A stretch of 64,000 nucleotides of DNA from Albula goreensis (Eukaryota > Chordata > Actinopteri > Albuliformes > Albulidae), in the NCBI GenBank assembly GCA_022829145.1, contig CM040745.1, positions 35,246,406-35,310,405 on the forward strand, read 5' to 3'. The notes beneath the pieces were generated by a model. That model had not been told where the DNA came from, did no database searches, and worked only from the letters and a program-made list of their open reading frames with translations. Position numbers and translations under genes: made by a program. The first letter of the stretch is position 1; the number at the start of each line of letters is the position of its first letter. This document shows positions 33,541 to 45,450 of this stretch, piece after piece.

Positions 33541-36040
33541 ACCTCTCGTTTGTTCCAGTTTTTTTCCTTCCCTTCCCGAACATATAAACCCCTCCCATTG
33601 GCTCAGGAGGAAGGAGCAACTACCTGTATGACTTCCACTGACTCACATGTCCGACAGGGCTGGCTATTTTTCCGTCCTGCAGGTACGTCACTGTTCGGGT
33701 GTCGCCCACGCCGCTGGAATAAATGAGGTCATCTTATTTGTGGTTCACCAGCTGGCTGCGAAGGCGCGTTGGTTTTAACCGGGCTTAACCCCAGTCGGCC
33801 CCCCGTGAGACCGACCCCATTGTTGTCTTGCCAGAGCAGGTCTCGGACCATCGATGGTAATGGCACAGCTGGGACTTGAGCATCTGGTCACAGGGCTCAG
33901 AGCAACAACATGCGATTTTTCTCCTGATTTAAAAATTCAAGATCGTCAGACCCGTTGACCCACAATTTTTGCCCTGTGCTGCCACAAGCAACTGTTTGCG
34001 TAGTGAACCTAAGCACTTAATTTGTACTGATCAATATGTTTTTTTGAGAAGTGAGTGCAGGTACTTAGGCAGGTTCCACACCAGAAACACGAGCAAAAAG
34101 TTTATTCAAAAGTAATAACATTTACGTATAACTGAGTGAAGAGATAACTGAACAAAGATGGACGAATAAAATATCATATCAACTGGTAATCATCAAACAT
34201 TACTGTTTAACAATAAAAAATGAATATTTCTCTTGAGATTGATTCAGAATTATGTTAAGGTACAGTTCAGTACCATAATTTGCACCCCGTTCTAATCTCA
34301 CAGAATTTATTGCTGGAACACAAAAGCAATGAAGCTTAAGGATGTACACAGTACCCTTGACAGATTGTAACTGAATACTGAATATCAGATATTTGGTTTG
34401 GCCATTTCTGCATGTGTCTGAAAATTTGACTCCCTCTGCAAGAACATGGCACTATATTGATGTGCCCATACGTTGGAGTTGTGACCTCTAGGCTACAATG
34501 TTGATGCGATTGATTGTTTGATCCCTGAGCAGAATGAGAGATACGCTGAGTTGTCTGAATACTGTGTTCATATTCCTGTATCGTGACTGCAAGTACGTCA
34601 TTGTAGATTAATATCGTTACGTCATTAATATTTGTGCATTAGTGTCCTTTCCTTGCCAACCGTCCATAATATTACTGACTTTGCCTTTTTGCGTTGAAGT
34701 CACCTTTGATCTTGTGGATTTGAAGACTCTTAATACATGGCTGTGAATCAGATTAGTGTCTAGCCCTTGACACAACGGAAGTGCTGAGAAAAGCAATGCG
34801 GAGAACAGTAGCCTCTATTTCATTAAAATTGTTCAACATCTGCAGTAATCTAAAACACTACTCCTGCTCTAAATAACCATGTCTTCATCTTTCTGAGTCT
34901 CCAAAATTGGACCAAATGAACCAAACCTTGCGTATCTGAATATAATAATATCTTTTAAACTTTACATGTATCTTCAATTTTACAACTCATACACTCCTTT
35001 ACGAATTGTTCTGTGATCGTTATTTCATCAACTCATGAACTTTTACAATCGTATTATATTTTTGACAAACACAAAATCTAACAGTGCAGATGTGATTTTA
35101 ATTGTCTGTAGCCTGCAGCTATTCAATAGGGGTTCTACAGTAACAGAAAAGGAAGAGAATGGTTTGTCTTTTATTGAACAGTACCTGTCTCTTCAATGTA
35201 ACACAAAAATAGCTTTCACAGCAATATCTGTCTTTGTCGAGTCTTAATTTTTGTACCTGAGAAATAAGTAGTCGTGGCAAAATATCCCCCCTCTGAGTTT
35301 AGGGTCATATAGCTTTTAGTGTATGAGCATGCAGCATGGAGAGACAGTGTACTGTAGTAAGATGCAAAATGACTCTGAAGGGTGAGTTTGCTTTGGATCC
35401 TTTATTCTTCAGACAGCTGTGAGAATATTCGATTACACGTTTGCATACAAGGGCAAATGTGATTAATGAATCTGCATCCTAGCAAACCATGGTCGTGAAC
35501 ATCAGTTTGGTAGGTGGCACATAAGTCAGTACCAATCAGTATAGCCTGACTTAATGGGGAATAACACAGTATGGGGATTATGAGAAATATTATTGTTTAA
35601 GACTGATCTGGTCAATGAAAGACAAGGATTATGGGTAGCCTTGTTGTCACTGCAGTGCTCTATTTAATGTCATAGATCCGAATACCCACCACCATCTGAT
35701 AAAACTCAGAGCAAAAGGTAACTGCTGAGCTCTAAACAGCTCACTTGTAGCTGTTTTCAGTGAAACTTAAATCTTTGTAAGCTATTTTGTGAATACTCTG
35801 TGTCCCTAGACATTCTGATAAGTGAATGCCAACAGCGATATACACTCGCAGTCATATGAACACAAACACATTTCAACAAACAAGAAAATATAAAAAACAC
35901 ATTGGGTTTGATGTGAGAAAAACAAAAAAAAAAAAAAAAAAAAACTGGAGGTAAAAAAAATTGTTGTGATTTCAAAAAAGATTTCATATGCTCACAATGA
36001 GTTGAACAGGTCATTCTGCACAACTAAGCTTATGCATTAA
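33541..36040. other. Gene-free stretch
   Basis: 33541-33900 is moderately GC-rich with CpGs and may be regulatory; the rest is AT-rich. A21 lies at 35924-35944, close to the LINE fragment that follows. Confidence 0.4.
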
Positions 36041-36089
36041 TTTTGAGTATCCAGTACTGCATCATGTTTGGACCTGAACACACCAAGGG

Positions 36090-36712
36090 TCTCGGCAAAT
36101 CTCTGAAATCAACCTACAAATATTGTGCAGTTCACCAAAAATCGTATTAAATCCTCCCAAATTCTCCTTTTCCCAAGCCTGAATAGGTTACGTATCCTGA
36201 CACTATCCACATACCTTTTCATTTTTGTAACAGGACCCAATTTAGTTGCCCTCCTTTGTACTTTTTAAAGAACCTCAATACACAGTGTGGCTTGTCTAAG
36301 GTATTGTATAACTTTAATATAACCTCCTTTGATTTACAATCAATACTTTTTGCAACATATCGCAGAATCCCACTGGCCCTTTTCACACCCACAGCACACA
36401 GCCTTGATCCTGTTAAGCCTTTAAAAGTCAACAATTACTCTTTTTAAAATAGAACACAGTCACTAACTGCTCTAGTGAAATAGCCCTGTCTAAAATTCTT
36501 ATTTCTCATATGTAGGACTTTAAATTCAGCTGTACTGAATGTAATTCGCTGAGTTCCACTGCCCATTTCCACGTTTTGTTCAGGTGTCTCTGCATTACCT
36601 TTGTTCTAAACCTTGTTTTGGCTCAACCCCAGAGTCTTGCGTTATCTGCAAATGTTGCTGTTTTGCTACTGACCTCTATATCAAGATAGTTTAAGTAAAT
36701 AAAAAATGTTAT
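36090..36712 (-). pseudogene. CR1/L2-like LINE reverse-transcriptase fragment
   Basis: One minus-strand frame reads FFIYLNYLDIEVSSKTATFADNARLWG, then FSTAELKVLHMRNKN, then SKEVILKLYNTLDKPHC. These follow in order the non-LTR RT signature: LF-IYINDLD, FADDTKLW, F---KCKVMH-G, then KS-EVIL-LY--LVRPHLEYC. The catalytic FADD is FADN (36641-36652) and at least three in-frame stops are present. The 5' half of the element is missing. The 3' part degrades into unreadable frames near 36090. Confidence 0.8.
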
Positions 36713-36789
36713 ATGACGGAAATAATGTTGATCAGTAATTCTCAGTTATCTGTGGTAGATTTGAATAAAGACATAGAATGTAATACATA

Positions 36790-36860
36790 CAGTAGCACCT
36801 CAATAATACGAACTCCAGGGAGACTGGTGGGGGGGGTTATTACGCATCGAGCAGGTGAGT
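36790..36860 (+). mobile_element. Possible pogo/Tigger-type transposon end
   Basis: CAGTAGCACCTCAATAATAC followed by GAACT resembles the pogo/Tigger terminal repeat pattern, and a second GTTATTACG phrase follows about 45 bases on, as sub-terminal repeats of that group do. No opposite end and no transposase were found. Weak call. Confidence 0.3.
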
Positions 36861-37215
36861 GATAACGCTTTAATCAACACATTAAAAATGCGTGTTTGAT
36901 TGTACTCTGCAGGAATAAGTATGTACCATTGTTTTTATAGATTATTGTTGTCACTATTTTGGCACACTAACAGTAATGCCTAGAAGCCTTACCTGGTAGA
37001 TGGTACTACTACTACAGCAGGTATTGAAAAAATATTACAAGAGAAATGTGTAAAACTGAAATGTGTTGACTGTGAGGTTTGTTCCAGCTGTCACTCCCTA
37101 CCTTCACAGACTGGAAGAGTCAGGGAGCTGGTAAGAGCCTTGAATTTAGCCTGACCCCGCTAGCCCCTACAAAAGAAGCACGTGGCTAAATGCTGACCAG
37201 CCTGAGCTGGAGCCA
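36861..37215. other. Gene-free stretch
   Basis: No gene or clear repeat seen. Confidence 0.45.
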
Positions 37216-37219
37216 TCAT

Positions 37220-37570
37220 GCTACAAACAAAACACTTTATAAAGGCTCCACGGAGAGCGGTAAGGCGATACATCAATCAATTAACAATTACCCTGCTGCT
37301 AAACAGGCCTCCGTAGCCTCCGCCCGGACCCAGCATTGTAATCCTATTGGCAGCGTCAATTAAATTCTTGAGGTGAGTCTATTGAGTTTCCCCTGATAGC
37401 GGGGGGAGAAGTACAAATTAACTGTAATGTAAGGCTTAATTGCACGCCTGTTGTTTTGCGTTTTGGCTTTAATTCTCCCCGACCGCGGTGCTTTCGTGCG
37501 TTTATGGGCCGATAGGATCTTGTGGTCCTCATGGGGGAAGTTGAGGACTTTCACTGATGAATGTTAGATG
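37220..37570. promoter_or_regulatory. Strong candidate developmental enhancer
   Basis: About 350 bases dense in homeodomain-like cores (ATCAATCAATTAACAATTA, GTAATCC, GTCAATTAAATT, GCTTAATTGC) together with CpG-rich phrases such as CCCCGACCGCGGTGC and one ATTGG box. This mixture with no repeats is the texture of an ultraconserved element. The short antisense frame has no protein features. Confidence 0.5.
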
Positions 37571-38400
37571 GATTTAAAGACCATACAGAGCCACTCAGAC
37601 GTTACAATCGCTTCGGTTGGTAGAGTTACTGCCCGTCCTGAGACGGACAGAGCGAAGAACAGCATGGCTCAGCACCGAGCACTTAATTTCTTATTAGGAA
37701 TATTCGTGCATTTCTCTTCTTAACTGGATATTATGGTATAAATAAAAAATGACAAATTATATAGATGTTATTTTAAGTGTGTGTTGCTGCAATTTATGGT
37801 TTGCAATTTCCTGTGAGAATATATTTAGGCTGCATCATAATTGATATACTGGAGCTGGAGATTTTATTATTAGAACTGGCAGAGAAAGCTTAGAGATTTA
37901 GGTAGTATTTGATCTTTGGCCCACCCATTTTAGTTATCTTTATGTCAACCTAGAATGCATTTTCTGACTAAAGACATTTTGTTTGCTGCGTCACATGACC
38001 CAGAAAGCATACTGTGCTGACAGTTACAGTGGCGTGACTCACAATGTGACGTCACTCAGAGGGGGACAACTTGAGAATTCCTGCCCAGGATGATATATTA
38101 TATCCCAAAATGGGGATGGGGGAAGAAGAAGATGTCTGGTCAGCTGAGCTCATGAAACCTCATACCTCCATACACAGCACTCTGGTGTAGATGCTGGGAT
38201 GCCTGCATTTTCTATTGGACACTCATGCAAGTCCTCACCTTCCTGAAATAACAGAGGGCAAGGGGGCTGAAAGCTTCCAATAGGGACGGTACTTGTCAAA
38301 AATTAAACAAAACTAAAAATAGTGCAGAGGTCCAAACAAACACACATACACACACACACGAGGTCAGTACTGTCAGCTGGCTTTTAAAAATCAAATGTGT
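37571..38400. other. Gene-free stretch with CRE/AP-1 pair
   Basis: Perfect TGACTCA at 38035-38041 and perfect TGACGTCA at 38047-38054 lie only 5 bases apart. A short (CA)n run lies at about 38340-38360. No gene. Confidence 0.5.
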
Positions 38401-38404
38401 GTGA

Positions 38405-38650
38405 AATCTGCCTGGTAATCGGATCCAGAATTAAAACGGCCATGAATACAACATGACACTAAATCAGCCGCACTGTCGCGTCATCAGAAAACCGAATGCG
38501 AAAAAGAGCACAAACAGCCGCGGAAACCAGCGAAAGTGCCGTGTCAAAGGAAAAGAGCAGACGCGTGAAATAAACGCCTGTGACCTGATCGATACATCTA
38601 AACGACAACCAAAACATTTTTGCAACGTATGTAGCGTGTAGGTGGTGTTG
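38405..38650. promoter_or_regulatory. Candidate regulatory block
   Basis: CpG-retaining, repeat-free DNA with phrases such as CAGCCGCACTGTCGCGTCAT and ACAGCCGCGGAAACC. It lies between AT-rich DNA and a C/G-run region. Short overlapping frames on both strands have no domain. Low to moderate confidence. Confidence 0.35.
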
Positions 38651-39955
38651 ATCCCAGTGAAGTCCCCAGCCCAACCCCCCCACCCACTGAAAAAAAAGCT
38701 ATTTGTAATTTAAACAAGAATAAGAATGAATTCAATAAAGGGGGGGGGGGGGGGTGGGAAGAACGCTGAGATGAGACTTTAACAGACTGACCCAGAGACC
38801 CCTCTTCCAGAACCACTTATCTGTGTGATTGCTTCGGACGCTGATCTCATTAAATCACCCACTGAATCTCCAATTAAAGCCATGACCAGAATTCCAGGGT
38901 CCGGCACAGTGGGGGATTTGTGGACAGGTTTGACTTTGATGAGGGAAATTCAGCCCCTCCCACTCTTCATGGCTCTGTGGCATAGACAGAGAGATGACCT
39001 AAGGCTCTGTTAGCTGCCTTTGCTTCCCCCCGATGAGAAGAGCCCACCTGATTGGGCAGAACTGATCCTATGCAAGTGTGCCGGAAGGGTCCAAACTCCT
39101 GTCCATTTTTAGGAAGTCCTGAGGTGTGCCTCTTTTTGGTCAGACGGCTATTCCCACACATCATAAACAATACTAACAGAGTTAATTCAACTGTAATAGA
39201 GTTTGTGTGAACCTAGCGTGGCTAAAATTAAAATTAAGTAATGCTGAGCATTTAGCCATGATCTAGGCCACCAGAGCACTATAAAAATGAATGAATTTAA
39301 ATTGTTCATATATATCAACCACACATACAAAGACACATACAAAGGTTTTTGTAGCTGGCTCCCGGATTGGAACCAATACCCTTTCGGCAGCCTTGCCCTC
39401 TACTCCACCAAATCAGAGCTGAAGCTACACAACAGCAACCAGAGTGACAAAACCATCTCTGAGATGAATCAGGCCTCTGTCTTTGAAAGTTCCAGAATCT
39501 CAAATGTGAAAGTTGAGTTTCCGGCTTGAGACCTTTCCAGGAGAATTCATAATCGTTTGTCAGGAAAAAGGAGGAGTTACACCGAGCATTTGCAGAGCTG
39601 TGGATTGTGATGTGTGATGGCATAGACAAACTGGGCCCTAATCATGTGATGATTGCTTGAATTTCATGGCTGGCAAAAAGGCCTGCTTGCGGTGATACCA
39701 ACATGGTCATTGCTGCTGATTTCAAAGCTTTTTTTGAAGCCTAGAGTCACAGGTAGGCCAAAGACCAGACACTTCTGCAGAAAACGTATTACAACGTATC
39801 TCTGGTTTGCTAAGGCCAAACTTGTAGGAACAGTGCAGACATCAGGTCTACTCCTGCCCCTACCCCTAAAAGAACCCCAAAAAATAGAGGGGAACACAAT
39901 TGACTCGAGGATCAGAAACACAGAGGAGCTCGATTAGCTCGTTGCGCTTCTCAGG
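38651..39955. other. Gene-free stretch with G run
   Basis: G15 lies at 38740-38754. A phrase at about 39359-39408 (CTCCCGGATTGGAACC followed by CCTTGCCCTCTACTCC) faintly resembles the tRNA-like head of a SINE in minus orientation but cannot be extended. No gene. Confidence 0.35.
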
Positions 39956-40020
39956 TCCGCCCCTAAGGTTTTTTTTTTGCTGAGACTATCTTGCTGCTTG
40001 GCGGAGCATGAAGGGGCGGA
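39956..40020. repeat. Inverted GC-box pair
   Basis: TCCGCCCCT at 39956-39964 is mirrored by AGGGGCGGA at 40012-40020, a perfect 9-bp inverted repeat. CpG-rich DNA continues to 40140. Confidence 0.4.
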
Positions 40021-40183
40021 TTTTCTGGTACGGGAAGCCTGAGATGGGTGCCCAGGTTTCAGACGAGCTCTCGGCCATCGCCTCCCACGGAGCCTCCTGC
40101 TGTTGCCTCGGCGACATGGGGCTGTGCGGATCCGAGCCGTGGTGGTGGGGTGGGAAGTGGGGGATGGTGTTGAGGGTTCGAGG

Positions 40184-40330
40184 GTGTGTGTGTGTGTGTG
40201 TGTGTGTGTGAGAGAAAGTAAGAGAGAAGGAAATGACACAGAGGAAAATGTAGTGAGAGGGAAAGAGAGATGGAGCCGAAAGAGTGAGAGAGACAGAGGA
40301 GTACACAGTGAGAGAGAGAGAGAGAAAATG
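40184..40330 (+). repeat. (TG)n followed by purine-rich GA tract
   Basis: About 13 TG units end at 40210 and run directly into about 120 bases of mostly A and G. Overlapping serine/leucine-rich and arginine/glutamate-rich frames on both strands here, up to 179 codons, are artefacts of this tract. Confidence 0.85.
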
Positions 40331-40890
40331 GAGGAGAATGCTCGCGGCACATTTCTCCATATGCACAACACTCGGGGAGGGATGACATTGCTACTCCCTC
40401 TGACAAAAACCCCAAAATGACAAAAAACCCCCCCTCCCCAACAAGCTCCGCAGGACGCCAAATGAAATCCCACGGATGCCGTCTGGGCTATTACCCCTGA
40501 GAAAGCCTTTGAATTTTTTTTTTTTTATAATAGCTTGTTGGTGCTATTTCTGTTATGATTTAAGTCGACTGTAGTGTGTTGCTAAGAAGCACCTAGAGAA
40601 TTTTGATCTGTTGTAATATTTGTTTTTTTTTTTCTTTCTTACTTGCAGACTTAGTTCCATCAATATACAGCACTGCGGGGGGCAGGGAAATTGACTCTGG
40701 GAACAGGCGGGAGAGTGAGAAAGTGGAAAACAGATTTGCAATATTGTAGCTTTCGCTGCTGGCACCTCGGGCTAGACGTTCTGCTCCAGTGACACCATCA
40801 AGCGACTGGAGTGTGAAGGAGCGCACAGCTGCCACAGCCCCAACGCCTCTCCAACCTGCCGATTGTGCCCGTGCCTCGCTCCCCTGTTTC
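40331..40890. other. Gene-free stretch
   Basis: T runs at about 40515 and 40620; GC-richer DNA at 40680-40890 without exon features. Confidence 0.4.
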
Positions 40891-40891
40891 C

Positions 40892-41285
40892 TGGACTGAA
40901 ATGAACTAACACAGCTAAACTGATCCTAGATCAGGGCCTGCAGCGTGATTTGGACTGAAATAAACTAACATGGTTAAAATGATCGTAGATCAGAGCCAGC
41001 AGATCGATTTCGACTGAAATTAACTAACAGTTAAAATGATCATAGACCAGGGCCTGCATGTCGACTGGGACTGAAATGAACAAACACAGCTACACTGATC
41101 CTAGATCAGGGCCAGCAGCTTGACTGGGACTGAAATGAACTAACACAGCTACACTGATCCTGGACCAGGACCTGCAGCTCAGCTTGGACTGAAATTATTT
41201 TTGACAGCTAAACTGACCTTAGGCCTGTAGCTCAACTTACACTAAGATGAAGAAAAACTGCTAAACTCGTCCTAGATAACAGCCT
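40892..41285 (+). repeat. 59-bp minisatellite, about 6.6 copies
   Basis: Units beginning TGGACTGAAAT or GGGACTGAAAT start at 40892, 40951, 41010, 41067, 41126 and 41185, with a decayed seventh near 41237. Spacing is 59, 59, 57, 59 and 59 bases. Each unit carries ACAGCTAAACTGATC, then CTAGATCAGGGCCTGCAG. The first and fourth units hold a perfect hairpin CTGATC-CTA-GATCAG; the others hold near matches. Confidence 0.9.
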
Positions 41286-41339
41286 TTATTCATAAAATGT
41301 CTCAAAACAAAGAGTTCTGATCTATTATTCGATTTACTC

Positions 41340-41410
41340 TGTCGATTGTGGCTCAGATGCCTGCTAAATGAATACTTTGAGATACTTCATGAATACATGC
41401 CCTGATTGGT
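41340..41410 (+). mobile_element. Possible SINE/MITE tail next to the minisatellite
   Basis: GCTCAGATGCCTGCTAAATG resembles the fish SINE tail. The following TTTGAGATACTTCATGAATA resembles a CTCTGAGAYGCTTTATGAATACGGGCCC-type phrase I recall from fish intergenic DNA, often seen near GATCCTAGATCAG. That recollection is unverified. Confidence 0.3.
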
Positions 41411-42415
41411 CATAGCATCGGACAAATTAACCAATTGGAGGGAGTGGAATATGGCATGTCACATGCTAGGGCCTTGGTCAGGTGGTCTCAAGTTCAGCCT
41501 CTAGTATAGGGCAGTCAGATGTAGTGGGGCCCAATCAAATCCCCACTGCCAACATCTCTCAATGTCAATCAAGCTATCGACTCCTCCTACAGCTTCCAGA
41601 TCAGAAATGCAATTAAGACTCTAAGTCGCTTGCTTTAATGGGGCAGAGAATATCAGCAAATCCTGCTCTTCCTGACAGTTTGTCTCAAAATTGCCTCAGA
41701 TCCGCATGGGCAGGACGAGACTAAAAGACTCCCCCACACTAATGCAACCAACTACCATCCAACCGTCTACCGACCAAACCCTATTGTCGCCCTCTCATTA
41801 ATGGTTTGTTTCCTGTAATTTCGGGTCAGGCAGCATGGCGTAGTAATCATGTGGAGATAACGGAACGTATTTGGGATTCGTAGCCCTGAAGAAGAAGTAT
41901 CATGCACAGACAATGTGAGACTGATTGGAGACTGAAGAGGTGGGCACCGAAAATTGCGTTTCCTTTTACTCGACGTCGAGGTGTTTTGTTTTGATTTTGT
42001 TTTCGACTTGAGTGTCCCGTTTGAGTGCGCGTTGAATTCTTCTGAACATTTAGGGTTTGTGAATCTATTTGATTGTGCTGTCGGTGTTACAGACGTGACT
42101 TATTCACTCCCTCATAATTCTCTTTGAGCAAATGTAGAGCTGTCTGCAGTACCTGAATGTTTTATTCGGAAATATGTAGTTTATATCAATAAATATATAG
42201 GTATGTGATATCATACTGTATTTATCAATCTGTGGTGATTACAATGGAAAATTCATATAATAGATCCCCCTACATTGTCCATTTGTATTTTTGCACTGCT
42301 GTCACAATAAGCACAATTCGCCTGGATTTCTCTTGCATTCAGCTTGGACATTTCTTTTGCAAAAAAAAAGGGAAAAAAAAGACCTGTGTTTCCCCCTTTT
42401 TTAATTGAAATGCAA
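41411..42415. other. Gene-free stretch
   Basis: No gene seen. Two A runs lie at 42361-42380. Confidence 0.45.
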
Positions 42416-42419
42416 ACTA

Positions 42420-42610
42420 CATCTGTGGTCGGGGCTACACAGAATTGGCAATACTCCCCAGCCGAAAAGATAAGGGCTTTAGCTATTTCTGTGGCTATCA
42501 ACTTGGTCATGTGTGTAATTGCTTCACACAGTTCTAGAACCTTAGATGCACCAATGTAAATAGGAGAGAGGGCGGCTGCTTCATAAAGCACTGTTCAAAC
42601 AATGCCGGTT
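42420..42610. promoter_or_regulatory. Candidate regulatory block
   Basis: Repeat-free complex DNA with AGATAAGGGC (GATA core), GTAATTGC and TTAGATGCACC phrases. It has the texture of a conserved enhancer. No protein features in the frames across it. Confidence 0.35.
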
Positions 42611-42683
42611 TAATTTCCCTAACTTTCGTCCAGCCATTGGGGAGAGGAGGGCGACAGAGATGGCCTCAGAATCGAGATGAGTC

Positions 42684-42750
42684 TGAAAAGAGAGGGAGAG
42701 AGGAAGGAGAGGGAGAGAAAGAGAAAGAAACCAAGAGGAGGGGAGGGATA
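42684..42750 (+). repeat. Purine-rich GA tract
   Basis: About 65 bases almost entirely A and G. Confidence 0.8.
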
Positions 42751-42779
42751 AAAAGCCCATAGATCAGACGGGCTTGCCC

Positions 42780-42970
42780 CAGAGACAGCCTGACTTTTTA
42801 ATGGCATCGATTGGCTTCAAGGCCATGGCGGAGATGAGGGCCGCGCTCGAGGGGCGTCCCGTTGTCACCTTGACCTTGGGAAAATACCAGGGTCACCAGG
42901 GTCGTCGGGCCCCTGACCCCAAGCCCCCAGGCCTTGACTCTTGCCTTCTAACCTCTGACCCCAGTGATTT
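42780..42970. promoter_or_regulatory. GC-rich segment with nuclear-receptor half-sites
   Basis: Adjacent TCACCT and TGACCT (42865-42876), the latter inside TGACCTTGG (42871-42879, an ERR/SF1-type extended half-site), then GGGTCA at 42890-42895 and two further TGACC cores near 42914 and 42957. This is a local cluster of AGGTCA-type half-sites. No exon recognised. Confidence 0.3.
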
Positions 42971-43149
42971 TTTTTGTGGGGGAGGAGATAAGAGAGGAAT
43001 CCTGGGCACATAGAGGGAAAGAGGTTCTTCAAATGAGAATTGACTCCCCCTCCCCACCCCCAAACCTCAAGGAAGAAGCTGGAAATGTGGATTAAAGTAT
43101 GTCAATAACATTTCACAAGAACAATTTCTCCCAAGGTTCATCGTCACTA

Positions 43150-43530
43150 GGGATGCCTCTGACATTTATTCAGCAGAGGGAACGGGACGCGTTCCGCCAG
43201 GCGCCCAAAAGGTCCGCGCGGTCACTAACTGCTCGGCCGTATTGATCCAGCCGTTAAATTGCACGTGCACACTCCCCAAATGGCGGTGGGATTCAGGCGC
43301 GGCGGGCCGTCTGCACTACACCGCCACTCTAATGGTAATTGCTTTCGATCCGCGACTCTAAAGACGCGTGATTTACTGGGTCCTGCCCACAAACGGCCAC
43401 GGCAAAATATTTTGGGAAGAAAAATGACCGTCCATTTTTTTTATTTGGGGGTTCGAAGGGAGTGAGGGGGAGGGAACCTCATTAATATAGCTGACCGGAA
43501 TCGTGGTTATTATAAGTCACCACGGATCAT
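43150..43530. promoter_or_regulatory. Candidate regulatory block, CpG-rich
   Basis: About 380 bases with many CpGs, CACGTG-like ATTGCACGTGCAC near 43258, TAATGGTAATTGC and CTCATTAATATAGC. It stands out strongly from the flanks. The short plus-strand frame is not protein-like. Enhancer role is inferred. Confidence 0.45.
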
Positions 43531-45450
43531 TTTTTAAAGAGTGCTTGGCTTGGCTCTTTGACACTTTGTTGCCTCCTCTGTTGCATCCTCATCATCTCTT
43601 AGTGCAGCTCTAAAGGCGAGAACAAAATGTGACTCTTTTGGGGCTTCTAATTACTTCAGATGAACAAGCCATCCATCTTTTTTGCAACACATCAGTCAAG
43701 AGCAGATGTGGGACAGACTACACTCTTAATACACTGTATGATATGTTTTAACAATACTGGTTGATTCGTTAAGTGAGAGAGCTCTTCCTCCGGAAGGATC
43801 TAATTTTGAATTACATTCTTTTTCATGTAATACTCAAAGGTATTTGTCATGCATGGAAAACAGTCTGAATGGCCAAAGTAATTGGGATGTCAATTATAAC
43901 ATGCATTTCCCTTAAATTATAGAACGACCCAAAGTAATTTCTATGGCTACACTGTACCAGGACACAAGTCATATATGTTCCACATATATCCAAGTTATAT
44001 ATAGTAGTAAGACGATACATTTAGGTTTTAGTCATTTTGCAGAACATTTTAATAGAAAGCAACTCTGAGAAAGTGGAAGAACAGAAACGTATACATGAAC
44101 CTTCAATGTTAATTTCATTATACTGGTTAACATAAAGTTGGTAATGTTAGTAAAAATGTATGGCCCATGTTGATTCACGGTGGTAATTATGCAATGCAAA
44201 TTTACAAAAGCCCAAAATTGTCACAGACCTCATTACCCACAGAAGTTAATTGTTGTTTGAATTATTTGTTGTGGTGTCAATGTTCAAATCGTAAAATATC
44301 TACTGACACTAAAGGAGGATGTGCTATACAGTACATCAGTTTCCATTTGTATTCACATCGATATTGTTCTTTCGACGTCAGTCTTAGATATTATACTATG
44401 CTAAATATAAACCTCCAGACCACAGGCTGGGAAGCCGGAGCCGTGAGCGGTTCGCAGCTAGCGGTAAGCAGGACGTACTGTGAGTGACCATCCGAAGCTC
44501 TGCCCTGAGGGTAGCCTGCCCTACAGCTCTGCTCCTGACAGCGAGCCGAAACTAATCCTCACCTCTACGGAAAGAGAAAAAATAATAATCAAACACGGAA
44601 GACTGTATGATTATCTCCATAACATGTTCGAGCTCAAGGTGAAATGTGTTATTGACACTAGAGTCTGTACATATAATATACATACTATATAATAGAATCT
44701 ATACATTTGCTTTAGGGTGCTGTATATTGGCAAAAAGTGTGAATTTGAAAGAAAATGTAATCAAATAAAACTCTCTCTCCGAATTCACTGTAAGTCATTA
44801 TATTCGTTCAGTTTTTGCCTTCAGATGTTTTGAAGACATGACATACAAATGGGTAGATATTGTGACCGCATAAACATCTGTACATATAAAAACCAAACCA
44901 ATACCTCTGTTTGACATGTTTTGTGGAATAATAAATCAATAATTGTGGTAGTAATATCAATTAAGGTGTGGTATGGCAAATACACTTCAATATTTAGTAC
45001 TTCCACTGCTGTTGTACAACTGTTACAATAAAAAAATGACATTATCAATTGTGATAACAGATAATATTAAACGGCCAGTAACAGCAACCGAATAAAAATT
45101 CTTGTCAATCAGGAAGATTTAAAAACATGGGGCAAAACCCCTTCTCTGAAGTCCTTTTCTCTCATGCCTTCTAATTTTTAACAGCCATTCCCCTGGTTGT
45201 GGGGAGTCGTTTCTCTTCAGGCTCACTCCGATATTCCAATGCTAACCTTGTTTACACTTCCACAGAAAAAAAAGAGCAAAACTTATTGGGCCATCCATCG
45301 CAAATGCACTATTGCGATGTCAATATCCTAAACACAGCTCCCACTTTATGTCATGCTACTCACAGGCCTTCACTGAAGGCCATTTGTACCGTTCAAATTC
45401 TCCAATATCTTCTGCTGCGGTGAGACAAAGAGGAAGGTAAAGCGAGGAGG
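43531..45450. other. Gene-free AT-rich stretch
   Basis: No gene. The 106-codon plus-strand frame at 44167-44487 shows no domain. A brief GC-rich patch lies at 44420-44530. Confidence 0.4.

Noticed and set aside
39359-39408. Possible tRNA gene or SINE head on the minus strand
   Set aside because: Only a B-box-like GGATTGGAACC complement is seen. No cloverleaf or A box at proper distance.
39934-40473. 179-codon minus-strand frame rich in Ser, Leu and Thr
   Set aside because: Produced by the (TG)n plus GA-rich tract on the opposite strand; composition artefact.
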